Shown: positions 15,384 to 25,388, numbered from the stretch's first letter. The stretch: DNA of 43,564 nt from Erysipelotrichaceae bacterium (GCA_017441765.1 JAFRVK010000001.1:1-43564); one strand, 5' to 3'. The notes: generated by a model not told the origin, from the sequence alone. Numbers and translations are program-made.

Positions 15384-16010
15384 ATGAAGAAAGAAAGAGC
15401 GGTTCAAGAAAAGAATATTACGGTACAAAAAACAGGGAGAACGATCCTGATTGTGATCTTTGGCATTGTTATGGGAATCGGTTCCAAGATGCTGGATGAG
15501 ACTGCAGTCAATGAACTGCCTGTGCTGCTGCAGATGCTTGATATCACGAATTTCCTTGGCAGATTCGGGATATGGATCTTTATAGCGGTCTGTATTTCCG
15601 TTTACAGCGATTCTGCCAGAAGGGCCGCTTTGAATGTATTCGTATTCTTTGCGGGAATGGTTTCCAGCTACTATCTGTATTCAGCGCTGGTCGCAGGGTT
15701 CTTTCCTTTGCATTATGCGATGATCTGGTTCGGGTTTACGATTGCATCTCCGTTTCTTGCCTGCATCTGCTGGCATGCGCGAGATGAGAGTAAGCTTGGA
15801 ATCATCATCTCGGCTGTCATTCTAGGAGTCCTTTTTTCTCAGGCAGTCCTGTTGTTTCAGGGAATCCGGATAGCACATGTTCTCGAACTGATCCTGTGGC
15901 TGATGTCTCTATGGGTATTGAAAAGAGAGAAAAAAGAATTTGCAATCGAAATAGGATTGTCTGTTTTCGTAGCGATACTCTGGCAGCTGGTTGTCCCATA
16001 TTGGGGATGA
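15384..16010 (+). CDS. Polytopic membrane protein of unknown function
   Basis: A roughly 208-residue integral membrane protein. Hydrophobic segments begin at TILIVIFGIVMGIG and continue through GIWIFIAVCISVY, NVFVFFAGMVSSYYLY, MIWFGFTIASPFLACICW, IIISAVILGVLF, LELILWLMSLWVL and IGLSVFVAILWQLVV, about six to seven helices. I do not recognise a family. The ATG at 15384 has GGGG at a suitable distance; an alternative ATG at 15366 would add six residues. It is followed 18 bases later by the P-loop gene and is probably co-transcribed with it and the secernin gene. Confidence 0.6.
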   Translation: MKKERAVQEKNITVQKTGRTILIVIFGIVMGIGSKMLDETAVNELPVLLQMLDITNFLGRFGIWIFIAVCISVYSDSARRAALNVFVFFAGMVSSYYLYSALVAGFFPLHYAMIWFGFTIASPFLACICWHARDESKLGIIISAVILGVLFSQAVLLFQGIRIAHVLELILWLMSLWVLKREKKEFAIEIGLSVFVAILWQLVVPYWG

Positions 16011-16028
16011 TAGAAGAGGTGAATAAAC

Positions 16029-16637
16029 ATGGCAAATCTGGTGATTATTACAGGGCCGATGGCAGTTGGAAAAATGATCGTTGCGGAAGAATTGAAGAAA
16101 AGGACCGGATACAATCTGATGGTCAACCATGATTCCATCGAAGTATCTGATAAGATTTTCGGCTTTGCGACACCTGCTCAAAAAGATTTCAACGAGAGAA
16201 TCAGAGAAGCGGCATTCGATACAACGCTCAAGTATAACGAAAGCATGATCTTCACGGTTGCGATCGATTTTGATGATGTGAAAGAATTCGAGGCATTGAA
16301 CGATCTTAAGAAACGATTTGAAGCATCCGGAGGAAGTTTTTATTTTATTGAACTCTCAGCCAGTCAGAAGGAAAGATTAAAAAGAAACATTACCCCAAAT
16401 CGATTAGAGAAAAAGAAATCGAAACAGGATATCGAATGGAGCAATCGGAATCTGATCAAAGGCGAGACGAAACACAGATTCAATTCAACAGATAATGAAA
16501 TATGGTTTGAGAATCATCTCAAGATCAGCAATGAATCACTGTCTCCTGAACAGGTCGCAGATATCATCATGAAACAATATGAACTGCAGCCTGAATTGAA
16601 AGAAAACAGTCCCGGCTTAAACAGGATTTATCAATAG
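16029..16637 (+). CDS. P-loop nucleotide-binding protein (AAA/kinase-like)
   Basis: A 202-residue protein with an N-terminal P-loop GPMAVGKM (residues 9-16) after a hydrophobic strand LVIIT. The usual Ser/Thr after the lysine is Met, a change I believe also occurs in related Bacilli proteins annotated as AAA ATPase or kinase-like. A central FDDVKEFEALNDLKKRFE region and a basic ITPNRLEKKKSK loop follow; the latter may be a lid. The fold is probably that of a small-molecule kinase; the substrate is unknown. A GAGGTG ribosome binding site precedes the ATG. The secernin-type gene follows 17 bases after the stop. Confidence 0.7.
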   Translation: MANLVIITGPMAVGKMIVAEELKKRTGYNLMVNHDSIEVSDKIFGFATPAQKDFNERIREAAFDTTLKYNESMIFTVAIDFDDVKEFEALNDLKKRFEASGGSFYFIELSASQKERLKRNITPNRLEKKKSKQDIEWSNRNLIKGETKHRFNSTDNEIWFENHLKISNESLSPEQVADIIMKQYELQPELKENSPGLNRIYQ

Positions 16638-16654
16638 AATCGAGGTAACATCTC

Positions 16655-17860
16655 ATGTGTGATACGATTGGAACGATTATCAATGAACATAAAGCGATCT
16701 TTGCGAAGAACTCGGATCGCAGTCCCAATGAAGCGCAGGTCATCGAATTCATCGAACACCGTTTTCATGAGGGAAAGAAACTGGAATGTACCTACATCAG
16801 CATCGATCAGGTGAAGGAGACCAACGCGATGGTCCTGTCCCGTCCGACTTGGCTGTGGGGAGCGGAAATGGGCGTCAATGAACATGGCGTCTGCATCGGG
16901 AATGAAGCCGTGTTCACCAAAGGAAGATACGGGCAGGAATCTCTGATCGGTATGGATCTGCTCAGATTGGGTCTGGAAAGAGGAAATACAGCTTTTGAGT
17001 CGATGCAGGTGATCATCAGTCTTCTGGAAAAGTATGGCCAGGGCGGAAACTGCGGCTACGACAAGGACTTCCGTTACGACAATTCTTTCCTGATCATGGA
17101 TCGCAAAGAGATCTATGTCCTGGAAACAGCCGGAAAGAAATGGGCATACAAGAAATATGAACACGCAACGATCTCCAATCGTCTGACGCTCAAAGATGAC
17201 TGTGATTACTATTCGGATGAAAAGACAGATTTCCGTAAGCGTTATTCCGATCTTTTGTTCTCCACATTCTCTTGTGCTTCTTCAAGACAGCAGATGACCT
17301 GCAGAAGAAGGATGAACGACATATACGATGCGTTTGCAAATCTGCGCCAGCACAGTATAGATGATCCGATGTGCCATGGCAGCGTTTCTTCCGTATGTAT
17401 GCATGCCGGAGACTTGTTTGCGGATCAGACGACATCTTCGATGGTCGTAGAACTCGATCCTGACAGGATCAGGATCTATGTGACGGGCAGCAGCAGACCT
17501 TGCCTGTCGCTATTCAAAGTCCATGATTTCAAGAAAGGTGGAATCATTCATTCCGAGCAGGAAAAAGGGGAAAGTCTGTACTGGTATCGGATCGAAGGGT
17601 GGCAGCGCAAACTTCTGGGAAAGAAGATTCCGCAGGAATTCTATAAAGAACGGGATGCTCTGGAACGGAAACTGATCAGCAGCGATGGCTTGAATCAGCT
17701 TGAAATCGAAAAAGATTTTCTGGACAGATGGAGCCGATATCCGTTCAAAGATGGAAAATGCTCCATAGGCTTCAAAAAGATCTGGGATAAGAAAAACAGC
17801 GTCTTTAGCGAAGAATATAAAAAAACGGATCGTGAAACAGCTCCGAATATGAGATTATGA
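16655..17860 (+). CDS. Secernin-type peptidase C69 family protein
   Basis: A 401-residue member of the secernin branch of the C69 (Ntn-hydrolase) family. The nucleophile would be Cys2, exposed when Met1 is removed (MCDTIG), a hallmark of the group. The following AIFAKNSDRSPNEAQ matches the family FGKNSDRP motif, and RPTWLWGAEMGVNEHGVCIGNEAVF is the conserved core. C69 enzymes include dipeptidases and amide hydrolases; the natural substrate of bacterial secernins is not settled. A GAGGT ribosome binding site is present. It is the last gene of the operon and convergent with the GDPD gene 12 bases away. Confidence 0.85.
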   Translation: MCDTIGTIINEHKAIFAKNSDRSPNEAQVIEFIEHRFHEGKKLECTYISIDQVKETNAMVLSRPTWLWGAEMGVNEHGVCIGNEAVFTKGRYGQESLIGMDLLRLGLERGNTAFESMQVIISLLEKYGQGGNCGYDKDFRYDNSFLIMDRKEIYVLETAGKKWAYKKYEHATISNRLTLKDDCDYYSDEKTDFRKRYSDLLFSTFSCASSRQQMTCRRRMNDIYDAFANLRQHSIDDPMCHGSVSSVCMHAGDLFADQTTSSMVVELDPDRIRIYVTGSSRPCLSLFKVHDFKKGGIIHSEQEKGESLYWYRIEGWQRKLLGKKIPQEFYKERDALERKLISSDGLNQLEIEKDFLDRWSRYPFKDGKCSIGFKKIWDKKNSVFSEEYKKTDRETAPNMRL

Positions 17861-17872
17861 TTCAGCGAGCAA

Positions 17873-18706
17873 TCAATCGATTGCTGTAAGATCCGATGGA
17901 ATGAAAGAATCGAAGATGATCTGTTGACAATACTTACGTGCATATGCCAGGTCATTTTCGTTTTGTACTGTCCATGCGACACATTCCGCTTTATACAGAA
18001 GGGAGCAAAGCAGGAAAGACGGATTATAGCGGCTGTGGACATCGTAGGCGATGAAATCAGGTTTTGTCAGGATGTTTCCCAGCAGGTTCGTACAGATCAG
18101 GCTGATCAGAAAAGAATGCTTGTTTTCTTTGTCTGAAAACATATCATATGCCAGCTGACCGCGGATGATTTCGGGATGATGATCTTTCAGATGCTTTACG
18201 ACCGCAGGGTGGAATGATTCCATGATATACAGATGATCGCGTTCTTTCATCATTCTGACGGTTTCTTCGCAGGTACGGATTGCATCGCCTTCCGGTTTGA
18301 TTTCGATGATCAGAGGCGTATCCGGTTTCAGAAGAACCAACACTTCTTCCAGGAGAGGTATCCTTTCCTCTGTATTCAGAAGAGGGTATCCCTGCAGTTC
18401 TTCATAGGAACAGTCCGTCAGCTTTTTATCGATGCCGCACATCCGTTTCAGACTTTCATCATGGAAGACGACCAACCTGTTGTCAGTGGTAAGCTGTACA
18501 TCCAGTTCCGTCCCCAGGCCGTTTCTGACGGTCTTTGCAAACGCAGGAAGGCTGTTTTCCGGGATATCGATGTTATTGAAGAAACCGCGATGGGTAAGAT
18601 AAACCTCTTCGAATGGTTTCATTTTTTCTTTTCTGCTTTGTCCGGCAGGCTTGATCAGCACGAGATAGACTCCAATAAGCAGCGCGATCGCAAGTATCAT
18701 TATCAT
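17873..18706 (-). CDS. Membrane-anchored glycerophosphodiester phosphodiesterase
   Basis: A 277-residue GDPD enzyme that hydrolyses glycerophosphodiesters to glycerol 3-phosphate and an alcohol. An N-terminal hydrophobic anchor (MIMILAIALLIGVYLVLI) is followed by the TIM-barrel. Counting from the chosen start, the catalytic residues are His39-Arg40 (LTHRGFF), Glu50-Asn51 (PENSLPAF), Glu67 and Asp69 (TELDVQLT) and His82 (VVFHDES). A longer frame begins at 18742, but a TATAAT lies inside that extension exactly six bases before the ATG at 18706, so 18706 is preferred and the mRNA would be leaderless. It is divergent from addB. Confidence 0.88.
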   Translation of the reverse strand: MIMILAIALLIGVYLVLIKPAGQSRKEKMKPFEEVYLTHRGFFNNIDIPENSLPAFAKTVRNGLGTELDVQLTTDNRLVVFHDESLKRMCGIDKKLTDCSYEELQGYPLLNTEERIPLLEEVLVLLKPDTPLIIEIKPEGDAIRTCEETVRMMKERDHLYIMESFHPAVVKHLKDHHPEIIRGQLAYDMFSDKENKHSFLISLICTNLLGNILTKPDFIAYDVHSRYNPSFLLCSLLYKAECVAWTVQNENDLAYARKYCQQIIFDSFIPSDLTAID

Positions 18707-18712
18707 GATTCC

Positions 18713-18718
18713 ATTATA
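18713..18718 (-). promoter_or_regulatory. -10 box of the GDPD gene, six bases before the ATG
   Basis: TATAAT on the minus strand followed by GGAATC and ATG. The expected transcription start coincides with the A of the start codon. Confidence 0.65.
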
Positions 18719-18751
18719 AAACAAGTTACAATCAAAGGACATTCCATCAAG

Positions 18752-18780
18752 TTTACATCACCTTTCCACAAGGTTATAAT
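18752..18780 (+). promoter_or_regulatory. Sigma-A promoter of addBA
   Basis: TTTACA (18752-18757), a 17-base spacer, and TATAAT (18775-18780). The leader is about 18 bases with only a weak AAGAAG ribosome binding site. Confidence 0.8.
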
Positions 18781-18804
18781 TGAATTGATTTTAGATAAGA
18801 AGCA

Positions 18805-21387
18805 ATGAAAGAAAGAATCATCGTCGTTCCAAGTTCGCTGGATCTAGCCAAAACGCTTGCGTATCATCACAAGACACTTTTCAATACGCGGATCATGACT
18901 CCGGTGGAACTGGCGCAGGAATCACTGATGCGTTCCGGGCATCTTTCCAAGAAAGAGTTTGTCTCCAGAACTGAAGAACCGGCTTATTATTACAAGATCA
19001 TCAAGTCGATCCCTTATTTCAGAACAAGCAAGCTTTCGGATATTCGGAAAATCAATGCAACGATCAATACGATCAGGCAGCTTGTGGCAAAAGAGGAAAG
19101 ACAGGAGATCATCACAAAGTTTGGCAATGGTTATTTCAAAGAAAAGAACCTTGCGCTTTGCGATGTCTATGAGAAATATATCACAGCATTAAACGATGAG
19201 AATAAAACCGATACGATCGGCCTGATAAGAGAAGTGATAGCGAATGCCTATGTCTTTGATGGCGAACTGCTTCATATCAGAGAGTATCCTCTGCTTCCGT
19301 TGGATCTGGAGCTGCTGCATAAGCTTTCAGACGGAACTGAAACAGAAATATCCCTGTTTGATCTGTTTGAAACTGAAGAGAAAGCGATCCATATCAGTTC
19401 CTATAAAAACTGTTACGGTTCCAGCAATGAAGTGGCATCGATCATTGACGATATCTATCGCAACAGGAAAGCGGATCAGTGTGTCGTAGCCTGTGCAGAC
19501 TACAGTACCTATACGCAGATCTTCTATGACTATGCGACCGGATATGATATCCCGATCTGTTTCGGCAACGGCTTGTCCATCATCAATTCCTATCCCGGAA
19601 AACTGCTTCAGCAATACCATGTATGGAGCGGTAAAGGCAATTTCGGCTGGAAGCCTTTCTTTCAGCTGATCTGCAGTCCGTATTTCAATCTGGAACTGTT
19701 CCGTTCCCTCGCCGGTACTGAAAAAAAGGGATTCAAAAGATCGGAATTCTGGAATCGGGTATCACGTCTGAGATTGACGAACGATAAAGCAAGAAATGCA
19801 GAAATCATTCGGGATTTCAAAAAGTCCATTGCCCGCAGAGATATCAACGGGAATGACAGACTGGAGAAATATCTTCCGGGCATCGAAATCGTGGCAGATG
19901 AACTGGCTTTGCCGATCGAAGAATTCCTGAAGAAGTATCTCATTGTCCGAAAGGATAATGAATTCGTGGCTCATTTCGATGAAGCGGCTATAAAGACGAT
20001 ACGCAATGAACTGATGACTGCCAGGGATATCGGATTGGATATCAGTGACGATGTGATCGAAACGATCCTGAAGAAAATGACTTACCGGCAGCCGTGCGAA
20101 CCCGGACATCTTTATGTCTGCCCGATCGAGAAAGCAGGTTCCGTATTAAGAAATGAGCTCTATATCTGCGGACTATCATCGATCAGTTACCCGGGAACCC
20201 CGAAAGAAAACCCATTGCTGCTGGATTGCGATCTCCATGATCTGGGAAATACGACCCTGACTTCGGAGGGGATGATCCTGCAGAAACGGGAGAATCTGTT
20301 CAGCCTGGTGAAACTGGCCAGTGCGTTAGGCAACGGGATCCATTTGTCTTTCCCTGGCTTGAATGTTTCTGAGCTGAAACGCAACAATGCATCGAGTCTG
20401 ATCTTCGAGCTGTACAAGCTGGAAAACGGTCCTGAGAAAGAATTCAGCGATCTGAATGAAACGATTGAGAAAGTTGCATATTTTGAACCGGCATTGTCAG
20501 CAAGCAGAAGGATCGGTGAAGCGTACAACGAGTCCGAGATCATACTGAATCAAGTATCTTCAAGCGATAATGATACGAAAACATCCTTCAAGCTGAACGG
20601 GTATTCTCCTTCACAGCTGAATACGTTCTTCAACTGCAAGAAGCAGTATCTTTTCCAATACCTTCTGAAGATCCCTCAGCCGGATGATTATGATCCGTAT
20701 GAAGTCATCTCCGCAACCGAGCAGGGCACACTGGCACATGCTTTGATGGAATATCTGCCGGAGCATCCCATGAGCAGGCAGCAGTTCGCTGAATTCTCTG
20801 CCACTGTTTTCGATGAATACATGCATATCAGTGTTCCTTTGATCACGGACAAGATTGGCAATGTCAGAGAAGAATTCGTAGAAATGATGGAAAACGGATG
20901 GGAGATGGATCACATATTCCAGAGAGAAGTCGCTTTCAAAGAAGAAGACAAGCAAGCGCTTCATGATGCTTCAGGGGTGACCATCCATGGCTATCCGGAT
21001 CGGGTCGAGTTCACTGACGATAAGAAGGCAGTCATCATCGATTTCAAGACGGAACGGGATCTGTATGCCCATCTTCAGGATGACATCGACAGCTGTCTGC
21101 AGGTCATCATGTATGCGTATATCGTGGAAAAGACGATGGGCTGTGAAGTCGATCATTGCGAATACAGGATGCTGAGATTCAACGCGCATAAGGGTATCAT
21201 CACCTGTAAATATGATGATGAGATCAAGAGCCAGCTTACGGAGAAACTGCTGGAATTCAGAAGATGCATGGAAGAAGGCGATTTTGATATGCAGGCGATG
21301 ACCAGAGACGAAGAGAAAGAACGATGCAAGTACTGCAAGTATGGTTTCATCTGCGGAAAGATCGTCTTAGATGAGGAAAGCGAGTAA
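18805..21387 (+). CDS. addB: ATP-dependent nuclease subunit AddB-like, with PD-(D/E)XK domain
   Basis: An 860-residue partner of AddA for double-strand break processing. The C-terminal nuclease domain has Asp732 (GYPDRVEF) and the core Asp746-x-Lys748 (VIIDFKTERD). An iron-sulfur staple is evident: Cys611 (FFNCKKQYLF) pairs with Cys841, Cys844 and Cys850 (CKYCKYGFIC). The N-terminus (IIVVPSSLDLAKTL) lacks the Walker A GxGKT seen in Bacillus AddB, and the protein is shorter than the usual 1100-1170 residues, so it is a compact form of the subunit. Its stop lies three bases before the addA ATG. Confidence 0.85.
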   Translation: MKERIIVVPSSLDLAKTLAYHHKTLFNTRIMTPVELAQESLMRSGHLSKKEFVSRTEEPAYYYKIIKSIPYFRTSKLSDIRKINATINTIRQLVAKEERQEIITKFGNGYFKEKNLALCDVYEKYITALNDENKTDTIGLIREVIANAYVFDGELLHIREYPLLPLDLELLHKLSDGTETEISLFDLFETEEKAIHISSYKNCYGSSNEVASIIDDIYRNRKADQCVVACADYSTYTQIFYDYATGYDIPICFGNGLSIINSYPGKLLQQYHVWSGKGNFGWKPFFQLICSPYFNLELFRSLAGTEKKGFKRSEFWNRVSRLRLTNDKARNAEIIRDFKKSIARRDINGNDRLEKYLPGIEIVADELALPIEEFLKKYLIVRKDNEFVAHFDEAAIKTIRNELMTARDIGLDISDDVIETILKKMTYRQPCEPGHLYVCPIEKAGSVLRNELYICGLSSISYPGTPKENPLLLDCDLHDLGNTTLTSEGMILQKRENLFSLVKLASALGNGIHLSFPGLNVSELKRNNASSLIFELYKLENGPEKEFSDLNETIEKVAYFEPALSASRRIGEAYNESEIILNQVSSSDNDTKTSFKLNGYSPSQLNTFFNCKKQYLFQYLLKIPQPDDYDPYEVISATEQGTLAHALMEYLPEHPMSRQQFAEFSATVFDEYMHISVPLITDKIGNVREEFVEMMENGWEMDHIFQREVAFKEEDKQALHDASGVTIHGYPDRVEFTDDKKAVIIDFKTERDLYAHLQDDIDSCLQVIMYAYIVEKTMGCEVDHCEYRMLRFNAHKGIITCKYDDEIKSQLTEKLLEFRRCMEEGDFDMQAMTRDEEKERCKYCKYGFICGKIVLDEESE

Positions 21388-21390
21388 GAG

Positions 21391-24300
21391 ATGACAGACG
21401 CACAGGCACGCGCATTGATCATAAATGATATCGACAGCAATCTCTTCGTGGAAGCCGGAGCGGGTTCCGGCAAGACGACGATGCTTGTGGAGAGAATGGT
21501 ATCGATGGTTGAGAAGGGTCTTCCGGTAGAGAAGATCTGTACCATCACTTTTACCAAGGCTGCGGCAAATGAATTCTACGAACGTTTTCAGAAACGTCTG
21601 ATCGAACGAAGCAGGATTCCTACAGACTTCAAAGGATCGGATCATGAGCTTTTGAAACCAACGGAAGAAACAGCGAAAAGATGTCGGAAAGCATTGGCCG
21701 GCATTGATCTCTGTTTCATGGGAACCATCGATGCATTCTGCAATATGATCCTTTCCGAACACCCAAGTGAAGCCGATATTCCAAGCGATGCCAGGCTGGT
21801 CAGCGAGGAAGAAGAGAAAGAGATCTACAGTCAGTTCTATATTGATATCAGGTCCGGAAAATACGGAAAAGAACTGAAAGAAAAAGCCAGACATTTCGGA
21901 ATGCTGTTCTGGAATGCGGAAGATGTTTTTATCCGGCTGATCAAGGAAATCATGGACCGCAGGAATGCGACATTTGTCTACCGGAAACAGAGCGATGCAG
22001 CTCCATATCCTTTCCTGGAAGAGGACCGTGAAACCATGATCAGAATCCTTGATGTGTTCAATCAGGATCTTTCGAAGCTGACAAACTCTTTGGGATCCTC
22101 CGATACCAGAGATCCGATCGAAGCTTACATCGATGCCAGCACGGTTCTGCATAAAGGCTGGCACTACAATTACACCGGTGTGCAAAGAGCTTTGAGAGAC
22201 ATTTCCAGACTTTCCTATGCCGCAAGTCCAAAGGAACTGGGATTCACCACGGAGCGTTTCATTCGGGAACAGGATGGTCATACAGTCCTGAATATCGCTG
22301 ATGAAGACAGCAAGGATGCTTTGATCCCGAAACTGAGGGAATACAAATACTACAAGGCCCTGTCCTTCCTGCTTGCCTGTGTCAGACCTCTGGAAGAAGA
22401 AATGCGGCAAAGCGGAAAATTCACTTTCTTTGATTATCTCTATTATCTGAGAAACATGCTGCAGAAAGATGCGGATCGAAACGAGGGAAGACTGATCGAC
22501 TATATCTATCAGCGCCACAGCTATTTCATGATCGACGAGTTCCAGGATACCAATCCGATGCAGGCTGAAGTCTTTTTTCATCTTGCAGCAGAGAATCCGA
22601 AAGAATCCAACTGGAAGAAATGCAAACCTAGGCCGGGCTCTCTGTTCATCGTAGGCGACCCGAAACAGTCGATCTACCGATTCCGCAGCGCCGATGTATC
22701 ATCTTATATCCAGATCAGGGAATTATTCAGGAATGGTGCAGGCAAAGTCATCGATCTTGTGAATAACTTCCGGTCCAGGAATGTGGTCAAACGTTATTTT
22801 AACGATGTCTTTGAAGGTGTGATGCCGGAAGATACAAGAGATCAGAGCGCATACAAGAATATCGAAAACACCGATTCCCCGGAAGATGCAGGTGAATTCT
22901 CCGGTGTATATGTCTATGAAACCTACAATGGAAAACTGCTTGCGGATCATCCGGAAATGAATGATCCAAAACAGTTGGCAAAAATCATCAAATCACTGGT
23001 GGACAATCCTTCCTATCGGATCATGGAGAAAGACAGCAGCAGGGATGATTACGGAAAACTGAGAACGGTCATGTTCAAGGATTTCATGATCATTTTCGCC
23101 AGCAAGAGTCCGATCGCTTCGTGTATCGCTGAATTCAATGAAGAAGAGATTCCGATCCGTGTCGAAGGAAAGGTACTGTTTGAAGAATGTGAGGCATTGA
23201 AAGCGATCATGGATATTTATAAGTCGGTAACGACACCTCAGGATGCGATCTCGCTGGTCGCTGTGCTGTATGGGCCGATCTTCGGCTTCAATGAGAATGA
23301 TCTTACGAAATATAAGACAGAAGACCATGAGATTAGGCTGGATCTCACAGAAGAGTATTCAGACAGCGATATAGGCAAAGCGCTCGGAAAACTCGCAAAG
23401 ACTGCAGAAACGATCGCTGTGCTGACGCCGTCTTCACTCTTCGAAAAGATCATCGATGACTACAGGATCTATGAATCCGTTCCAAGCGATGGCATGGAAA
23501 TCGTTTACTATACGCTTGAACTGATCCGGGGTGAAGAAAGAAGCGGAAACATCGTCACCTATGAGGATGCGATTGGATATCTCGATGAACTTCTAAGCGG
23601 AGAATCCGGATTGGAAAGATGTCTCAGTCTCAAGGAAGACGAAAATGCCGTTCATGTTGCCAATCTGCATAAAGTCAAAGGCCTGGAAGCGCCGATCGTC
23701 ATTCTGGGAAAAGCCGCAGCTCAAAGCGGCAAGGCGGATGTCCGGATCGAATATGTCGAAGATGAAGAAGGAAACGCTTTGACAAATGGCTATGTCATTT
23801 CGATCAATGAACTGTCCGATGACAGAAGATCCTATTCCATCATCGATACGGCTCAGCACAAGCAGCAGGAAGCGGATGAGAAAGAAAGTCTGTCCAAAGA
23901 GAATGACCGTCTGATTTATGTAGCGGCAACCAGAGCAAGAAACGTCCTGATCATCAACAATGCCAAACAGGCTGGAAGAACTGGCAAGCCTCAGGCAAGC
24001 GGAAGCAAATGGAAGGTCCTGAGAGAGAAACTGCTGAATAAGAATTCCGATATCAGCGATCGCATGATCCTGGATGTCGTGAAAGAGAATCCCTGTTACC
24101 GCAAGCCTGAACATGAAAGCGTCGATCCTGCCGCTTTGTATGAACAGACAGAAACCACAAAGATCAGGAAAGAATCGACTTATAGAAAAATCAGTCCAAG
24201 CACATTGAAATCTTCTTCAAAGATCAGCGAAGATCCTTTGGAGAACGAAGGGATCATCGAAACGACGGATGAGACCTATTCGACGCTGATCGGGACAATG

Positions 24301-24762
24301 GTACACAGGCTGATGGAAATGATGCTTATGTCCAGAGGCAGACTCTCCAGGGAAGATATCGTCAACAACATCCTGTCGGAATATCTGATCAGCGAGATGC
24401 AGGGATATGAGGGATCTTTCAGAAAGAGACTGGAATCCGTTTACGAGATCATGCATCATGGCGGATATCCGCAGATCAATGGAGCAGTACAGAATATCCT
24501 TCCTGTATTGCTGGATGCCGATGAAGTCTACTCCGAAGTACCTTTTACCTATCGGGAGGAAGATACGATCTACAACGGAATCATCGACCTGATCTATAGA
24601 AAAGATGACGGGCTTCATATTATCGACTGGAAAACCAACCGGAACGAGGAAGGGCTGGCGGAACATTACAGGGAACAGTTGGAGGCTTATAAAAAGGCTG
24701 TAAGACTGCTGCTTGGCGAAGAAGCGGAAGATGCCTTGATCTATCATATTTCGATCATCTGA
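21391..24762 (+). CDS. addA: ATP-dependent helicase/nuclease subunit A
   Basis: An 1123-residue UvrD-type superfamily 1 helicase with a C-terminal nuclease. Motif I is GAGSGKTT (23-30, Lys28), motif Ia ITFTKAAANE, motif II MIDEFQDTNPMQ (Asp382-Glu383), motif III VGDPKQSIYRFR, motif V NLHKVKGLEAP and motif VI IYVAATRARN. The nuclease core is Asp1079-Trp-Lys1081 (HIIDWKTNRN), with YREQLEAYKKAV behind it. With AddB it resects broken DNA ends for RecA. It is translated from the same mRNA as addB, with no gap. PlsY follows from its own promoter. Confidence 0.95.
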   Translation: MTDAQARALIINDIDSNLFVEAGAGSGKTTMLVERMVSMVEKGLPVEKICTITFTKAAANEFYERFQKRLIERSRIPTDFKGSDHELLKPTEETAKRCRKALAGIDLCFMGTIDAFCNMILSEHPSEADIPSDARLVSEEEEKEIYSQFYIDIRSGKYGKELKEKARHFGMLFWNAEDVFIRLIKEIMDRRNATFVYRKQSDAAPYPFLEEDRETMIRILDVFNQDLSKLTNSLGSSDTRDPIEAYIDASTVLHKGWHYNYTGVQRALRDISRLSYAASPKELGFTTERFIREQDGHTVLNIADEDSKDALIPKLREYKYYKALSFLLACVRPLEEEMRQSGKFTFFDYLYYLRNMLQKDADRNEGRLIDYIYQRHSYFMIDEFQDTNPMQAEVFFHLAAENPKESNWKKCKPRPGSLFIVGDPKQSIYRFRSADVSSYIQIRELFRNGAGKVIDLVNNFRSRNVVKRYFNDVFEGVMPEDTRDQSAYKNIENTDSPEDAGEFSGVYVYETYNGKLLADHPEMNDPKQLAKIIKSLVDNPSYRIMEKDSSRDDYGKLRTVMFKDFMIIFASKSPIASCIAEFNEEEIPIRVEGKVLFEECEALKAIMDIYKSVTTPQDAISLVAVLYGPIFGFNENDLTKYKTEDHEIRLDLTEEYSDSDIGKALGKLAKTAETIAVLTPSSLFEKIIDDYRIYESVPSDGMEIVYYTLELIRGEERSGNIVTYEDAIGYLDELLSGESGLERCLSLKEDENAVHVANLHKVKGLEAPIVILGKAAAQSGKADVRIEYVEDEEGNALTNGYVISINELSDDRRSYSIIDTAQHKQQEADEKESLSKENDRLIYVAATRARNVLIINNAKQAGRTGKPQASGSKWKVLREKLLNKNSDISDRMILDVVKENPCYRKPEHESVDPAALYEQTETTKIRKESTYRKISPSTLKSSSKISEDPLENEGIIETTDETYSTLIGTMVHRLMEMMLMSRGRLSREDIVNNILSEYLISEMQGYEGSFRKRLESVYEIMHHGGYPQINGAVQNILPVLLDADEVYSEVPFTYREEDTIYNGIIDLIYRKDDGLHIIDWKTNRNEEGLAEHYREQLEAYKKAVRLLLGEEAEDALIYHISII

Positions 24763-24782
24763 TCCAAATGGAATAAAAGTCT

Positions 24783-24788
24783 TATAAT
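24783..24788 (+). promoter_or_regulatory. -10 box of plsY, six bases before the ATG
   Basis: TATAAT followed by AGATTT and ATG, with no Shine-Dalgarno. The expected start point is the A of the start codon. Confidence 0.65.
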
Positions 24789-24794
24789 AGATTT

Positions 24795-25388
24795 ATGAAT
24801 TATATCTATACTTCACTTATTTCTTATCTATTAGGCAGTATCAATACGGCTTATTTCATTGCAAAGGCAAAAGGTTTTGACATACGCGAAAGGGGAAGCA
24901 TGAATGCCGGCGCCAGCAATATCAAGGTCAATCTCGGCTGGGGATATGCCATATTCACCTGTCTTTGCGATTTTCTGAAAACGATCATCGCCATGAAACT
25001 GTCAAGCTATCTCTTCCCTAACGATGAGATCATTCCGTTTCTGGCAGGAGCGATGTCGATCGTTGGGCATATCTATCCGTTCTATATGGGTTTTCACGGA
25101 GGCAAAGGCTTTGCATGCTATATCGGCATGCTGCTGGGACTGAACTGGAAGTTCGCACTGATCGTCATGGCGATCGTCGCGCTTCTGACTTATGTGACCA
25201 ACTATATCGTTGTCGGAACGCTGACAGCGATCACGATCGTGCCGCTTTACTACATCTACAATAAAGCCAGTATCGGTATTATTGTGATTCTTGTCGCCAT
25301 TGCCGCATTGATCACATATAAGCACCGTGTCAACATCAAGCGGATCCTGAATGGCACAGAGATCCATGCCATAGAGAAGAAGAAGTAA
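24795..25388 (+). CDS. plsY: Glycerol-3-phosphate acyltransferase PlsY
   Basis: A 197-residue polytopic membrane enzyme that transfers an acyl group from acyl-phosphate to glycerol 3-phosphate, the first step of phospholipid synthesis. The three PlsY motifs are present: the first as RERGSMNAGASN (32-43), the second as GHIYPFYMGFHGGKGFA (about 92-108), and the third in KHRVNIKRILNGTE near the C-terminus. Five or so membrane helices fit the family. It probably forms its own short transcription unit and ends in a bidirectional terminator shared with the convergent tenA-like gene. Confidence 0.95.
   Translation: MNYIYTSLISYLLGSINTAYFIAKAKGFDIRERGSMNAGASNIKVNLGWGYAIFTCLCDFLKTIIAMKLSSYLFPNDEIIPFLAGAMSIVGHIYPFYMGFHGGKGFACYIGMLLGLNWKFALIVMAIVALLTYVTNYIVVGTLTAITIVPLYYIYNKASIGIIVILVAIAALITYKHRVNIKRILNGTEIHAIEKKK

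Noticed and set aside
18805..24762. AddB-AddA as a phage-defence system
   Set aside because: All motifs fit the standard recombination-repair nuclease; no defence genes, CRISPR repeats or toxin-antitoxin genes are nearby.
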